Shown one piece after another: positions 11,147-22,284 of a stretch of 64,000 nt of DNA (its first letter is position 1; each line of letters starts with the position of its first letter). The translations under genes and the position numbers were made by a program. Source of the DNA: Lathyrus oleraceus. Taxonomy: Eukaryota > Streptophyta > Magnoliopsida > Fabales > Fabaceae. The stretch lies in contig NC_066581.1 in the NCBI RefSeq assembly GCF_024323335.1, forward strand, positions 433,026,136 through 433,090,135, read 5' to 3'. Below the pieces are notes generated by a model. That model was not told the DNA's origin, did not search any database, and saw only the letters and a program-made list of their open reading frames with translations.

Positions 11147-11392
11147 TCAACGACCCACTCCTATGATTATCGGCTGTGCAGTAGAAGATGTTTGGCTATG
11201 ATTTCTTTTAGACTTCTTATAAAGCTTAGATAATGCTTGAACAACAGTCCTCATTGAAGGTCTAATTTTGGAAAATCCACTGACACATTTGAATGCAAGT
11301 GAAGCCATATCACTAAGCTTGTTTACATCACAGTTTTCATTCAGTTGCGGATCCACAATTTCTTCCCATCCAATCTTGCCTTCACTTTCCAT
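11147..11392 (-). pseudogene. C-terminal fragment of a receptor-like protein kinase (CRLK-like)
   Basis: The 81-codon frame matches the end of plant receptor-like kinases: GKIGWEEIVDPQL, then MASLAFKC and the subdomain XI signature RPSMRTVVQAL with the conserved Arg, followed by a short basic Ser-rich tail. The wording is closest, from memory, to calcium/calmodulin-regulated receptor-like kinases (CRLK). The ATP-binding and catalytic parts of the kinase are absent, and I found no other kinase exon in the window, so it cannot encode an active enzyme. It begins about 70 bp from the proposed LTR start at 11462, in the same orientation. Either an LTR picked up a host fragment or this is a broken host locus. 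Confidence 0.6.
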
Positions 11393-11677
11393 GTATGCAA
11401 AAATGCAAAAAATGAAAAGAAAAAAAATGGAAAAATTTCAGGGTCAAAATCGGGGTATGACAGCTGGGAATCGAAGCGTGTTACGCATCCAAACGCATGC
11501 GTTTCAATTATGAGGTGGCGCTACAGTGGCGGTCAAAGGCTTATGTGGAAGCAGTCAACGAAGCCTGGGCCAACCAATTGGCCAACATGCGCGCATGTGG
11601 CATCTGACTGGGACAAAACCCTAGCGCTCCAACTAGAAGGAGGCGCTACAGTACAGGGCGGCAAGGCAAGGGAGGAA

Positions 11678-11706
11678 ACCACCGTCTCCTACCTTGAGAC
11701 GGTGGT
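11678..11706. repeat. 11-bp perfect hairpin in LTR F
   Basis: The arms are ACCACCGTCTC and GAGACGGTGGT with the 7-nt loop CTACCTT. It sits at the same LTR offset as the unrelated 16-bp hairpin of C (29304-29338). Confidence 0.8.
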
Positions 11707-12338
11707 GAACAGTACCACACACATATTTTTTTTCCAGAAATTACAAATAGGTACACCAAATGAAAGGCCATGGCACGAGGAACTCAAATCCAGCATTAAC
11801 TAAGTCTAATTCATCACAAATTATGAGAATCGAGCAAAAACATGTTATGCATTCAAAACTTCAATCACATATATCTCACTTAATAATCATCCAAATCACA
11901 TGAAATTTAGCTCAGATTAATCAACATGGAAGGATCTACATGAACATGTGCATTATTTGAGGAATTAAGAGGTTCAAAAAACCTACCTCTTGAAGAACAG
12001 TTTGAGAAAACGCACGATTCAAGGCTAGGCACGATCCAGATCTACTCCTGAGCACTTGTTATGAAGCTTTGTGAAGAAATTGAGGCTTGGAGAGGCTTAG
12101 ATCTAGTTCAAAAATCAACTTCCATCTTCATGTTCTTCCTTGGATTATGCACGAATTCTAGCCAAAATCAATGATCCAATGCTTGATCTATACCTAATGA
12201 TGCTCAAAGAACAACAATATACAATAAAATCACAGTGTTATGTGGAAGAAATTGAAGTTTCAAATTGGAGCAAAAATGGAGGGAGAAAAAGTTTGAGATC
12301 TAGAATGATGAATAATGAACAATTCTGTTAGGATTTAG

Positions 12339-12346
12339 TTTATATA
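12339..12346 (-). promoter_or_regulatory. TATA box of LTR F
   Basis: The minus strand reads TATATAAA about 1.2 kb after the LTR start, comparable to TATAAA in C's LTR, so this marks the U3/R side of F. Confidence 0.5.
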
Positions 12347-13565
12347 CTCTGTCCTAATCACATCCTAATTAAAATTAAGCATGGTTTAATTGAGATTAGT
12401 GAAAATAAGGTGTATGACAAATTTTGGAAAAATTGGTGGTGCCATGCAAATGTACACGTGAACAGTAGCAAATCAATGATCAAATCCACTTAAAAACACT
12501 TCATGCACATGTTGGCAATGGTAATTTGTTCCCATGATGCACCAAATTCAAATTTGCAAATTTCCCTCCAAAATGGTCATGAATGGGCAAATGATTACAT
12601 GATGAAATTTCATGCAATGCCATGAATGATTTGTAAAATATATGTCATGAGGATCATTTTGCAAAAAGAGGCACTCAAATTGGAGTTATGAGTCAAAAGT
12701 TATGGCCTTTTGAAGTTTGAAGCACACTTGGCAATGATTTGATCATATCTCCTCAACCATTCATCATAAATTCATGATCTTAAACTTTCCTGTTGGACAA
12801 AAATTCATTTGAAGCTTCTTTGATGATGTAAAATCAAGTTGAATTTGGACCAAAATCTTTCCATTTTTGGAAACTTTCAATTACAGGTCACGTTCCATTT
12901 TTTGAAACTCTTGATCTGACTTCAAAATCTTCCAGGTATGTGTTTGACATGATGAATAAACCTCTTTGGGACATGAATGGGATGTTGAAACTCATTTCTC
13001 CACCTCCTAGCCCTCAGTTGACTTTCTGTTGACTTTCTAGGTCCTCAGATGACTTGAACATGCTCTGATCAGCTTTGAGCCTCTACCACTTGGCCAATTT
13101 GCTTCAAAATGAACCTTGGCTCATATAAGCTCAATAGAATGATTATGTGACCCCCATCTCAATAGAATACCTCTTCTCCTTGAAAATCCCTGGTTGGAAT
13201 AGAAGTCATTGATTACGGTTGACCAGAGGTCTAATCCAGAGGAAACTGAGCATGAACAATGAACCCCTGGAGGATGACATAACCATGATGATGATGATGT
13301 ACCCTTGCCATCAAGACAATGCTCAACCTCCTTGAAGAACCAAGAAACCCTAATTGAAGCACAAACCCTCAGATGGCTAGTGATCAATCCATGAGACCCT
13401 CAGGCTTGAATCTCTTCACCTCTCTATCTCCTGAAAAACACTTTGGAGGATGACTTCATTATTTCCACATGATATTCAATATGCAAATGCCTAATGTCCT
13501 AAAACATGAAATGCAATATGTTAAAATAGTCCCAAGAAGAGGAGGGCAAATTTTGAGGTGTTACA

Positions 13566-13867
13566 CCCCCCCCAATCTTTTGTACAAATATTTTCACAAA
13601 TACCAACTTACAACACATATTTGCAAAAAGGGTTCCCTTAGAGTACTAAGGATGTTTTGGGTGCGTAAAACCTTCCCATTTCATAACCAACCCCCTTACC
13701 TAGATCTCTGACATTTTAATTAGTTTTTGATTTGAAAAACTTCTTCCTTGGCTTTCGTTTGCTTTTTAGCCTTTCCTTTGGATAAATAAAAGTGCGGTGG
13801 CGACTCGAATTGTATGTTTACTTTTGGTTTAGTCAATAAACCTAAAGGTAACGAAAACCCCGCTACA
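13566..13867 (+). mobile_element. 3' end of the 5' LTR of element A
   Basis: About 300 bp are homologous to the last part of C's LTR (shared GTTTTGGGTGC, CCTTCCCATT, AATAAAAGTGCGGTGGCGACTC). It contains AATAAA at 13785-13790 and a PBS-like TGGCGACTC at 13798-13806, and ends CGCTACA at 13867. The upstream LTR is cut off at 13566, where F starts. Confidence 0.75.
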
Positions 13868-13873
13868 GAAAAG

Positions 13874-13891
13874 TGGCGACTCTGCTGGGGA
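13874..13891 (+). promoter_or_regulatory. Primer binding site of element A (tRNA-Arg)
   Basis: TGGCGACTCTGCTGGGGA lies 6 nt (GAAAAG) after the LTR end. It is complementary to the 3' end of tRNA-Arg. Confidence 0.9.
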
Positions 13892-14802
13892 TGATGGTGG
13901 AAACCATCATCTTCTCCAATGGGTTTAGCCTACTTTTTGCTTATGTGTGTTGTATGTTTATATTTATTGGTGACATATTTTTGTGAAAATTTGGGATGAC
14001 TGTGTTGTTTGTAATGTATGAATTGCTTGATATTAATTGCTTGTATGCTTGGTGGTTTCTTGTGAGATGAGTTTTGTACCCGAACTCGAGTGCACTTATG
14101 ATAGGAGAATGGCATAGTCTTGTTGACTTGTGTGGAGTTATTCCTTAACAAGTTGACTTGCAAGCCCATTCACTTGGTGGAGGTCTTGTTGGGATCAATA
14201 ATGTCACACGAGTAGTCGTGGTTAGGAATTACTCTTTCCAATATAAACCTTATAAGCCAAGGACCTTAGATACCTATCCCATCTTGGCCTATTTTAGGAC
14301 GTAGTGCGAAGGTCGTTCAAGTGTAAGATTTGATATGATTGTTACGCGATACTACACTCATAAGAGTCCCTCTTGAGAATATTTTTGGAGAACGAGTAGT
14401 CGTTTTATCCGATAATATCCGAAAGATGAGATGATGACTATGGGGATCCTTTTTAGAACATGATTGTCAGGTTTAACCATAGTACACTCCCATTGGGTGG
14501 TTCTTAACTGAGACTCCATGCTCGTGACTTACAACAAACCCTTGATTTGCGGTTGATCTGTTCTCGTACATTCTCAATATCAATGGAACTTGGGTGTTGA
14601 TAAGGTGTAAACCACAATCCACCAAAATGGATGATTGATATTGACGATGACTTGAGCCATCTCGTGATCTTTGTATGGTGTGACTTGCTTGATCCTTGAG
14701 TGTGATTGTTGCATACATGCATTCATGCATTCATATGCATCCATATCATCAACAATAAAAGTTTTCAAGGAACTTAAGAGGTCTATTTGCAAATTTTCAG
14801 AC
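13892..14802 (+). other. Leader of element A (no gene); contains one copy of a 70-nt stem-loop
   Basis: Non-coding leader between PBS and ORF1. The stem-loop at 14574-14644 has 11-bp arms TCAATATCAAT/ATTGATATTGA. B, C and D carry two copies of this module and A only one. The strand also has many small inverted repeats such as ACTCGAGT near 14083. Confidence 0.7.
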
Positions 14803-16243
14803 ATGGATAAGCAAACAAGGAATACGAAGAAGTACAGTTTCAGACAATCCAACTTGAAAGAGTTAGGGAGTTTGACATCTTATGTATTAGAGCCCTTGGA
14901 GTTCAAAGCTCGTCATGGGAAGCTCCTGTCTATTCTCTCTACCAAAGTGGATGAAGGTCTGATGAGTGTGTTGGTGCAGTTCTACGATCCTCTGTATCGG
15001 TGCTTCACTTTTCCGGATTTCCAGCTTTTGCCTACACTTGAGGAATATTCTTATCATGTGGGTATACCTATTCTTGACCATTTGCCGTACAGTGGCTTGG
15101 AGAATATTCCATCTTCTCAAGAGATTGCTGATATGCTTCATGTGGATGTATCTGACATTATTGCTAACATGACTTCCAAAGGTGGAATTCAAGGTCTCCC
15201 ATCTAATTTTCTGATTGCCAAAGCTCCTTTATTTGGGAAGGCCATGAGTAAGGAAGCTATTGAAGCATTGTTTGTACTCCTCATCTATGGGCTAGTTTTA
15301 TTTCTCAACATCGACAATTTCATGGATATGAACGCTATTAGGATTTTCTCTTCTCTTAATCCCGTTCCGACTCTGTTGGGTGACACTTATTTCTCTTTGC
15401 ATATGAGGAATGCAAAGGGCGGTGGTTCCATTATATGTTGTCTATCTCTGTTGTGCAAGTGGTTTATTTCGCACTTACCTCAGACGCTTGCCTTCAAGGA
15501 GAACAAGGGATGTCTACGGTGGTCTGCGAGACTGATGTCTCTCACTAATGATGATATCTCTTGGTATAATTGTGTTTATGATGGCGTTCAGATTATTGAT
15601 TCTTGTGGTGAATTCTCCAATGTACCTCTTCTTGGTACGTATGGTGGAATTAACTACAACCCTGTTTTGGCTCGCCATCAGCTTGGGTTCCCCTTAAAGG
15701 ATAAACCTAACAACATTTTGTTGGAAGGCTTATTCTTTAAAGAGGGTAAAGATCCCCAGAACTTGAAGGATATGATGGTCCGCGCCTGGCGCAAAGTTCT
15801 TAGGAAAGGAAGGAATGAGCTTGGTCCGAAGAATTGCATTGCTTTGTAACCTTACACCACTTGGGTAAGGAAGAAAGCTCTTGAGTACCGCATGCCGTAC
15901 GAATATCCGAGACCTACCCCTGTGGTTATGGTTGGGCCTTCAACCCTCCCTAATCAAGGAGTAGAGGAGTTGAGAGATGAATACCGGTGATGTGAACATG
16001 AGGAACTTCTTAAGCAACTCAAAGATAAGGATGCAGTGATAGAATTTCTAGAGCATCAGGTTATTGATGAGCCCGATGATGTAAGATACTTCTCTTCTTC
16101 CTCACTCATCTAGGTTTTGGAAGAGGAAGTATGATCAGCTTGCCAAGGAGAAGGCCGATATGGAAGCAACTTATGAGAGAGAGGTGAAGAGGTTTCGTGC
16201 AACCTATCTTCCGATCTCGAAGGCTTTGGACGATTGTTTCTAG
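14803..16243 (+). pseudogene. Ogre ORF1 of element A, broken
   Basis: The ATG follows AAATTTTCAGAC exactly as in B-D. The frame encodes the DUF7745-like domain (VQFYDPLYRCFTFPDFQL, CLRWSARLMSLTNDDISWY) for 349 codons, then meets TAA at 15847-15849, where the other copies have a Glu codon. Homology continues to about 16243, with another stop near 15988 and frame breaks near 16085-16115, so the C-terminal coil cannot be made in one piece. Function of the family is unknown. The neighbours are the leader upstream and gag-pro downstream. Confidence 0.8.
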
Positions 16244-16549
16244 GGCTCCATAGGATGTTCATTCTCCTTTTCTCTTGTATTGTATTTGGTTACCAAAACT
16301 GTATTACTTTTTTGGTGTAAAAAGTTCCCAAATATTATTACTATGAGTATTCCATATATTTTCAAATATTTGCAAATAGATCTCTATAAAGTTCCTCTAA
16401 TAAACCATATGCACAAACATTGCATGCATCATACGCATAAGCAGGTTTTGTTCCAAGCTCTTGATCAGTGGTCTAACTCTTTGCTCTTCATTTATTTTGA
16501 AGACAAGCTAACGCACCGGTATAATACCAGAGCAAATCATCCGAAGATA

Positions 16550-19500
16550 ATGGAACATCTCGAGCAAGAGAACAAGGACTTGAAGGAAGAGATTGCCAGA
16601 CTGACTGCCATGATGGAGTCAGTCCTGGCCGCACAAAGCCAAGCTTCGCCAACTCCTACAACTCCTCCTGCGAGGACGGTCATATTTGAGATAGCTATTT
16701 CAAATGTGCCTACTGCAACAGCCCACTTCGCTCCGCCTATGCTAGCTGGGTTCCCTTGGGGAATTCCTCCCAATTTCATTCCAGAGGGTTTCGCTCCTAC
16801 TCTCGCTTCTATGTCGGCATCTAGCCCGGTCTTGTCTGTGCCACCTCCCGTTGTGCACACCCTTCCCCGTGTTGAAGACACCATTTATCATTCTGAGCCA
16901 TCCGAGGGCCCGGATGTTTATGAAAAATGGATGAAATGAAAGATCAATTCCTTGAGCTGCGCAAGGAACTGAAGACTTTGAGGGGAAAGGACCTCTTTGG
17001 GAAAAGTGCTGCTGAGTTGTGCCTAGAGCCCAATGTTAAAATCCCTGTTAAATTCAAAGTGCCTAACTTTAAGAAGTATAAGGGAAATACATGCCCGCTC
17101 AGCCATCTTGTGATGTATGCTCGTAAGATATCAACACAGACTGACAATGACCAACTACTGATTCACTACTTTCAGGATAGCTTAACAGGTGCTGCGCTCC
17201 GGTGGTATATGAGGCTGGAGAGTGCAAGCATACGCACTTTCAACGATCTAGGTGAGACCTTTGTGAAGCAGTACAAATATAATATGGATATGGCTCCAGA
17301 CAAAGACCAATTGAGAGCGATGTCCCAGAAGGATAAGGAGATCTTCAAGGAATACGCCCAGAGATGGCGAGAACTGGCAGCTTAGATAGTGCCACCCCTG
17401 AAAGAGAAGGAGATGACAAAGATCTTCCTGAAGACGTTGAACTCTTTCTACTATGAGACAATGATTGCTAGTGCTCCCTCAGACTTCACCGAAATGGTGA
17501 ATATGGGGATGAGACTAGAGGAAGGGGTCCGTGAAGGACGTTTATCTCGAGAAGATAGTTCCTCAACAAAGAAGTATGGGGGCTTTTATAGGAAGAAAGA
17601 GGGAGAGACTCATGTTGTGTCCTCTCATGTCAAAAGAAGGCCCTCTGTAAGGAGGAAGGAAGTCCGTCTGATTAACAACCAACACCAGGTGGCTCATATA
17701 GCACTTGCTTTCAGAGAAGTGCATCAACAACAACAATAACATCATCAACAACAACAGGCCTACCAGCCTCGTAACAATAATAACACCAGCACCAGCAACT
17801 ACGAGAGGAAGAGGGTAACTTTTGACCCGATTCTGATGACCTATGCTGAGCTTTATCCTTCCTTGATCGATAGGAAGCTGATAACTCCACGAGATCCTCC
17901 TGCTGTACCAACCAATCCTCAATGGTGGTATAAGCCTGAGCTTCATTGAGTGTATCATTTCGGGGCTCCCGGACATGACGTGGAGAACTGTTATCCATTG
18001 AAGACCAAGGTGCAAGACCTTGTGAGAAGTGGGATACTGTTTTTTGAGGACGTAGGTCCAAATGTAAAGAAGAACCCATTGCCCGAGCATGGGAAGACAA
18101 CCGTTAACATGGTCCAAGGATGCCCTGGAAAATACAAAGTCCTGTATGTGAATGACATAAGGCAATCCTTAGTCGAGATACATAATCTGTTGTGTGAACA
18201 CAGCCACTATGAGCATGATCATGATAGGTGCCAGGTGTGCACTATCAATGAGAGAGGATGCCGTCAGGTAAGAAGGGACATCCAAGAGATGATAGATCAA
18301 GGGATGATTGAGATACTTCAGAATCGTAATGAGGACGAAGTTGATGTTATCACCCCTGTGTTTATAATTCCTGATCCTGTTGTTATCAAGTATGATGGCA
18401 GCAAGAAGAAGGTATCACCAGCTCTTGTGATAAAGCCAGCGGGCCCTGTCCCTTATGTATCAGATAAAGCTGTTCCCTACCGATATAACGTTGTTATGTT
18501 GGAGGATGGAAAGGAGGTGTCGTTGCCCTCAACTTCTGTGGTAAGCATTTCAGATGTCAGTGGAGTGACCCGTAGTGGTCGTGTTTTCTCGGCTAAGCCG
18601 AAATCCCACGAAGACGTCGTGAAGAGAACTGCTGATAATCTTGCCAGTCCCGTGGGGACTTCCTCTTCGAATAATTATGTTCCTGTTGTGAAGGGTGTTG
18701 ACCCTGTTGCTGTTAAGAATAATAATACTCCTATACTGGTGGGCCAGTCTAGCATTTTGAAAGAGGATAGTGATGAGATGTTGAGGCTCGTCAAAAGGAG
18801 TGAATATAATGTTGTTGATCAGCTGCTACAAACTCCATCAAAGATATTTGTCTTATCTTTGTTGATGAATTCCGAGCCACACCATGAAGCTTTGCAGAGG
18901 GTGTTGGACGTGGCATACGTGGATCACGATGTCACAATCGAGCAGTTTGATAGCATCGTTACAAATATAACCGCTTGCAACAACTTGAGCTTCTGTGATG
19001 CTGATCTTCCCGAGGAGGGAAAAGACCATAATTTGGATTTACACATATCTATGAACTGTAAAGACGATGCCTTATCCAATATGTTGGTGGGCACAGGGTC
19101 ATCCCTTAATGTATTGCCAAAGTCCACTATTGCTAAACTTTCATATCAGGGGCCTCCCATGAGGCAGAGTGGAGTGGTTGTGAAGGAGTTTGATTGATCA
19201 CGTAAAACTGTGATCGGCGAATTAGAACTCCCGATCAAGATTAGACCTAGTGACTTCCAAATCACTTTCCAGGTCATGGACATCCATCCGTCTTATAGCT
19301 GTTTGCTGGACAGACCATGGATTCACGAGGCAGGCGCCGTGACATCCACCCTACACCAAAAGTTGAAGTTTGTGAAGAACAAAAACTTGGTGGTGATAGG
19401 GGGAGAGAAGGCTCTCTTGGTCAGTCATTTATCTTCCTTCTCCTATATTGACGCTGAGGATGAGGTTGGGACTCTGTTCCAAGCCTTATCTATTGTTGAG

Positions 19501-19820
19501 CCTTCAAGGAAGGGACTTTCTTCATTTGTCTCCTATAATGATGCAAAGTTGGCCATTGAGCATAGTGCAACTACTGGTTTGGGGAAAATGATCAAGTTGG
19601 AAGACAACAAGTTCCGAGCTGGCATAGGGTATTCTTCAGGTGTTTCCAATGATTGTGAGATGTTCCAAAGTGGAGGTTTTATTCACAACGTTGAAGATCA
19701 GGAAGTTGCTGCCATTGTTGAAGATGATGAAGAGGAAGACCTTGGCAAATTTGTCATACCCGGAGGAATCTGCAATAATTCGGTCGCTGTTGATGTTCCA
19801 ACAATTATCCACAAGTCAAC
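16550..19820 (+). pseudogene. Ogre gag-pro of element A, broken
   Basis: The frame starts with a short coil and a Pro-rich region, then the gag core (FQDSLTGAALRWYM, KEYAQRWRELAA), a Gln/Asn linker, the variant zinc knuckle and the protease. Breaks compared with the other copies: a 1-nt deletion near 16925, and in-frame stops at 17383 (CAG to TAG), 17737 (CAA to TAA), 17947 (at the first knuckle Cys) and 19195. The protease active site reads VGTGSS at 19087-19104, so the catalytic Asp is replaced by Gly. After 19200 the protease frame continues to the intron donor at 19821. A cannot make its own Gag-Pro. Confidence 0.85.
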
Positions 19821-20082
19821 GTAATATGTTCATTTTGTTTAAAAACCCTTCTCCCATGCGAAAAGGAGAAGTGAAGACATTGTTGGCATAATTTGATTAA
19901 TACAGTGATATTCATTCAATAATCACATGTTAAATGTTTGTTTTCCAAAATTATTTTTTCTTTTTGCTTTTTGCATGAAATTGGTGATCACTATAAAACC
20001 ATAAAATCAATCTTTTCATCTGCATAATGATTTGCTTTGTTTGAATTGTGAAATCTCTTTTATACTCGAAATTATTATGCAG
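19821..20082 (+). other. Putative Ogre intron between pro and RT (element A), 262 bp
   Basis: The donor is GTAATA at 19821 and the acceptor ATTATGCAG ends at 20082, after a T-rich tract. Removing it keeps the reading frame across the junction. Element C has a 265-bp intron at the same place. A spliced intron here is a known Ogre trait. Confidence 0.7.
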
Positions 20083-22210
20083 GTTAATCAAACCCATTGA
20101 ACATAATGATCCAACACCATCTCCCAACTTTGAGTTCTCTGTATTTAAGGCAGAAGAAGATGATGTTGAACAGATTCCTGATGAGATTACCCGTCTGCCT
20201 GAGCACGAGGAGAAGATCCTTCAGCCACATCTTGAGAATCTGGAAATAGTCAACTTAGGGTCTAAAGACTGCATTCGTGAAGTAAGGATTGGGGCACTCC
20301 TTGAAGAGTCTGTTAAGAAGGGGTTGATTGAGTTGCTACGAGAATATGTCGACGTCTTTGCCTGGTCATATGAAGACATTCCTGGTCTAGATACTGATAT
20401 CGTGCAACGTTTCTTGCCATTAAAACCTGAGTGTGTACCTGTGAAGTAGAAGCTCAGAAGAACTCATCCTGATATGGCAGTGAAGATTAAAGAAGAAGTT
20501 CAGAAGCAAATTGATGCGGGGTTTCTGGTGACTTCTACATATCCTCAATGGGTGGCCAATATTGTGCCCGTGCCTAAGAAAGATAGAAAAGTCCGAATGT
20601 GTGTGGATTACCGTGATTTGAATAAAGCTAGTCCAAAAGATGATTTTCCTCTACCACACATTGATATGTTAGTAGACAATACGGCTAAATTCAATGTCTT
20701 TTCATTTATGGATGGATTTTTCGGTTATAATCAGATTAAAATGGCACCCGAGGATATGGAGAAGACAACATTCATCACACCTTGGGGAACATTTTGTTAT
20801 CGAGTGATGCCCTTCGGTTTGAAGAACGCCGGAGCCACGTATCAACGCGCTATGACTACCTTGTTTCATGATATGATGCATAAGGAGGTCGAGGTGTATG
20901 TCGATGATATGATTGCAAAGTTGAAAACGGAAGTTGAACATGTAGAACACTTGTTGAAGCTTTTCCAGCGTCTAAGGAAGTACAAACTCCACTTGAATCC
21001 GAACAAGTGTACATTTGGAGTCCGTTCCGGCAAGTTGTTGGGCTTTATTGTCAGCGAAAGAGGTATTGAAGTTGATCCTGCCAAGGTCAAAGCAATACAA
21101 GAGATGCCTGCGCCCAAAACTGAGAAGCAAGTCTGAGGTTTTCTTGGCCGCTTGAATTACATTTCGAGGTTTATATCCCACATGACTGTCACATGTGCAC
21201 CTATATTCAAGCTCCTTCGGAAAGATCAACTTCATGATTGGACCGACGATTGCCAAAAGGCCTTTGACAGTATCAAAGAGTATTTTGTCATCACTTCAAC
21301 GGAAGGGAGACCTTTGATTATGTACTTGACTGTGCTTGATGATTCCATAGGATGTGTATTGGGTCAGCAAGATGAGTCAGGGAAGAAAGAGTATGCAATA
21401 TACTACTTGAGTAAAAAGTTTACTGATTGTGAGTCTCTGTACTCAACGCTTGAGAAGACATGCTGTGCTTTGGCTTGGGCTGCTAAGCGTCTATGACAGT
21501 ATATGTTAAACCATACGACTTGGTTGATATCCAAAATGGATCCAATCAAGTATATCTTTGAGAAACCTGCCTTAACTGGGAGAATTGCCCGCTAGCAGAT
21601 GTTGTTATCTGAGTATTATATTGAGTATCGAGCTCAAAAAGCTATTAAATGTAGTATCTTGGCTGACCATCTGGCACATCAACCAATTGAAGATTATCAA
21701 TCGGTGCAGTACGACTTCCCCGATGAAGAGATTCTGTATTTAAAGATGAAAGATTATGATGAGCCTACACTCGATGAAGGACCAGAGCCTGGTTCCTGAT
21801 GGGGTATGGTATTCGATGGCGCTGTCAATCAGTATGGAAATGGTATTGGGGCAGTGATTATTACTCCTCAAGGCATACATTTTCCTTTTACAGCAAGGCT
21901 AACTTTCAAATGCACGAATAATATGGCAGAGTATGAGGCTTGTATTATGGGTTTGGAAGAGTGTATTGATCTTAGGATCAAACATCTTGATGTTTATGGT
22001 GATTCGGCCCTTGTTGTTAATCAGATTAAAGGTGAATGGGAAACGAATCAGCCTGGCCTCATCCCATACAGAGATTATGCGAGGAGGATTTCAACTTTCT
22101 TTACTAAGGTTGATTTCCACCATATTCCTCAAGACGAGAATCGGATGACGGATGCTCTTTCTATGCTTGCCTCAATGATGGTAGTGAAGTATTGGAACGA
22201 AGTCCCCAAT
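20083..22210 (+). pseudogene. RT, RNase H and second RNase H of element A, broken and truncated
   Basis: The reverse transcriptase shows MCVDYRDLNKASPKD and the catalytic YVDD motif (around 20900). It is followed by Ty3-type RNase H (YYLSKKFTDCES, LEKTCCALAWAAKRL) and then a second, archaeal-type RNase H (FDGAVNQYGNGIGAV, NNMAEYEACIMGL, VYGDSALVVNQIKGEW), the dual arrangement of the Tat clade. In-frame stops lie at 20447, 21134, 21494, 21593 and 21797, and there is a 15-nt in-frame deletion near 21295. Homology stops just after the second RNase H at about 22210; the integrase is missing. Confidence 0.85.
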
Positions 22211-22221
22211 TTACCTTGGAT

Positions 22222-22260
22222 CTAGTTAATATTTCCAATGGTAACGAATACACCGCTACA
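22222..22260 (+). mobile_element. Last ~40 bp of an LTR (element B)
   Basis: The sequence GGTAACGAATACACCGCTACA (22240-22260, last 21 bases) matches the LTR ends of A, C and D and precedes the PBS. All of the upstream LTR is missing; it is joined directly to A's second RNase H. Confidence 0.65.
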
Positions 22261-22266
22261 GAAAAG

Positions 22267-22284
22267 TGGCGACTCTGCTGGGGA
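22267..22284 (+). promoter_or_regulatory. Primer binding site of element B (tRNA-Arg)
   Basis: TGGCGACTCTGCTGGGGA follows the LTR end by the 6-nt spacer GAAAAG, as in A, C and D. Confidence 0.88.

Larger units (their letters stand above)
6011..11462 (-). mobile_element. 5' LTR of Ogre-like element E (far end inferred)
   Basis: The inner end is firm: in sense it ends GGTGCGACA, two bases before the PBS. The outer end is inferred at 11462, where the sense strand begins TGTCATACCCCGATTTTGAC, clearly like the C LTR start TGTTAGACCCCAATTTTGTC. The resulting length, 5452 bp, is close to the 5495 bp of C's LTR. Inside are an AATAAA (plus 6101-6106), tandem repeats (6748-7420), very AT-rich sequence (7600-8440), and a 3-kb stretch with host-like pieces (about 8440-11395). 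If the outer end is wrong, the LTR stops near 8.1-8.4 kb and the host-like stretch is a remnant of an older locus. Confidence 0.5.
11463..13565 (-). mobile_element. LTR fragment F of a related Ogre-like element (first 2.1 kb)
   Basis: In sense the fragment begins at 13565 with TGTAACACCTCAAAATTTGC. It follows the order of the first 2 kb of C's LTR: gene-poor AT-rich text (for example the stretch near 12726 is the reverse complement of that near 28150), a TATA box, and a strong hairpin at an offset of about 1860 bp (about 1900 in C). The rest of the LTR is missing; it is cut at 11463 where the E LTR appears to begin. A target duplication cannot be checked because the other side is outside the window. 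Confidence 0.6.

Noticed and set aside
11458..13565. A complete solo LTR on the minus strand
   Set aside because: The ends TG and CA could be drawn, but no 5-bp target duplication matches and the 3' part known from C is missing; a truncated LTR fits better.
16537..16884. Antisense frames over gag, ORF1 and pol (also 35773-36402 and 62082-62711)
   Set aside because: They mirror the coding strand's codon pattern and recur in each copy only because the sense protein is conserved.
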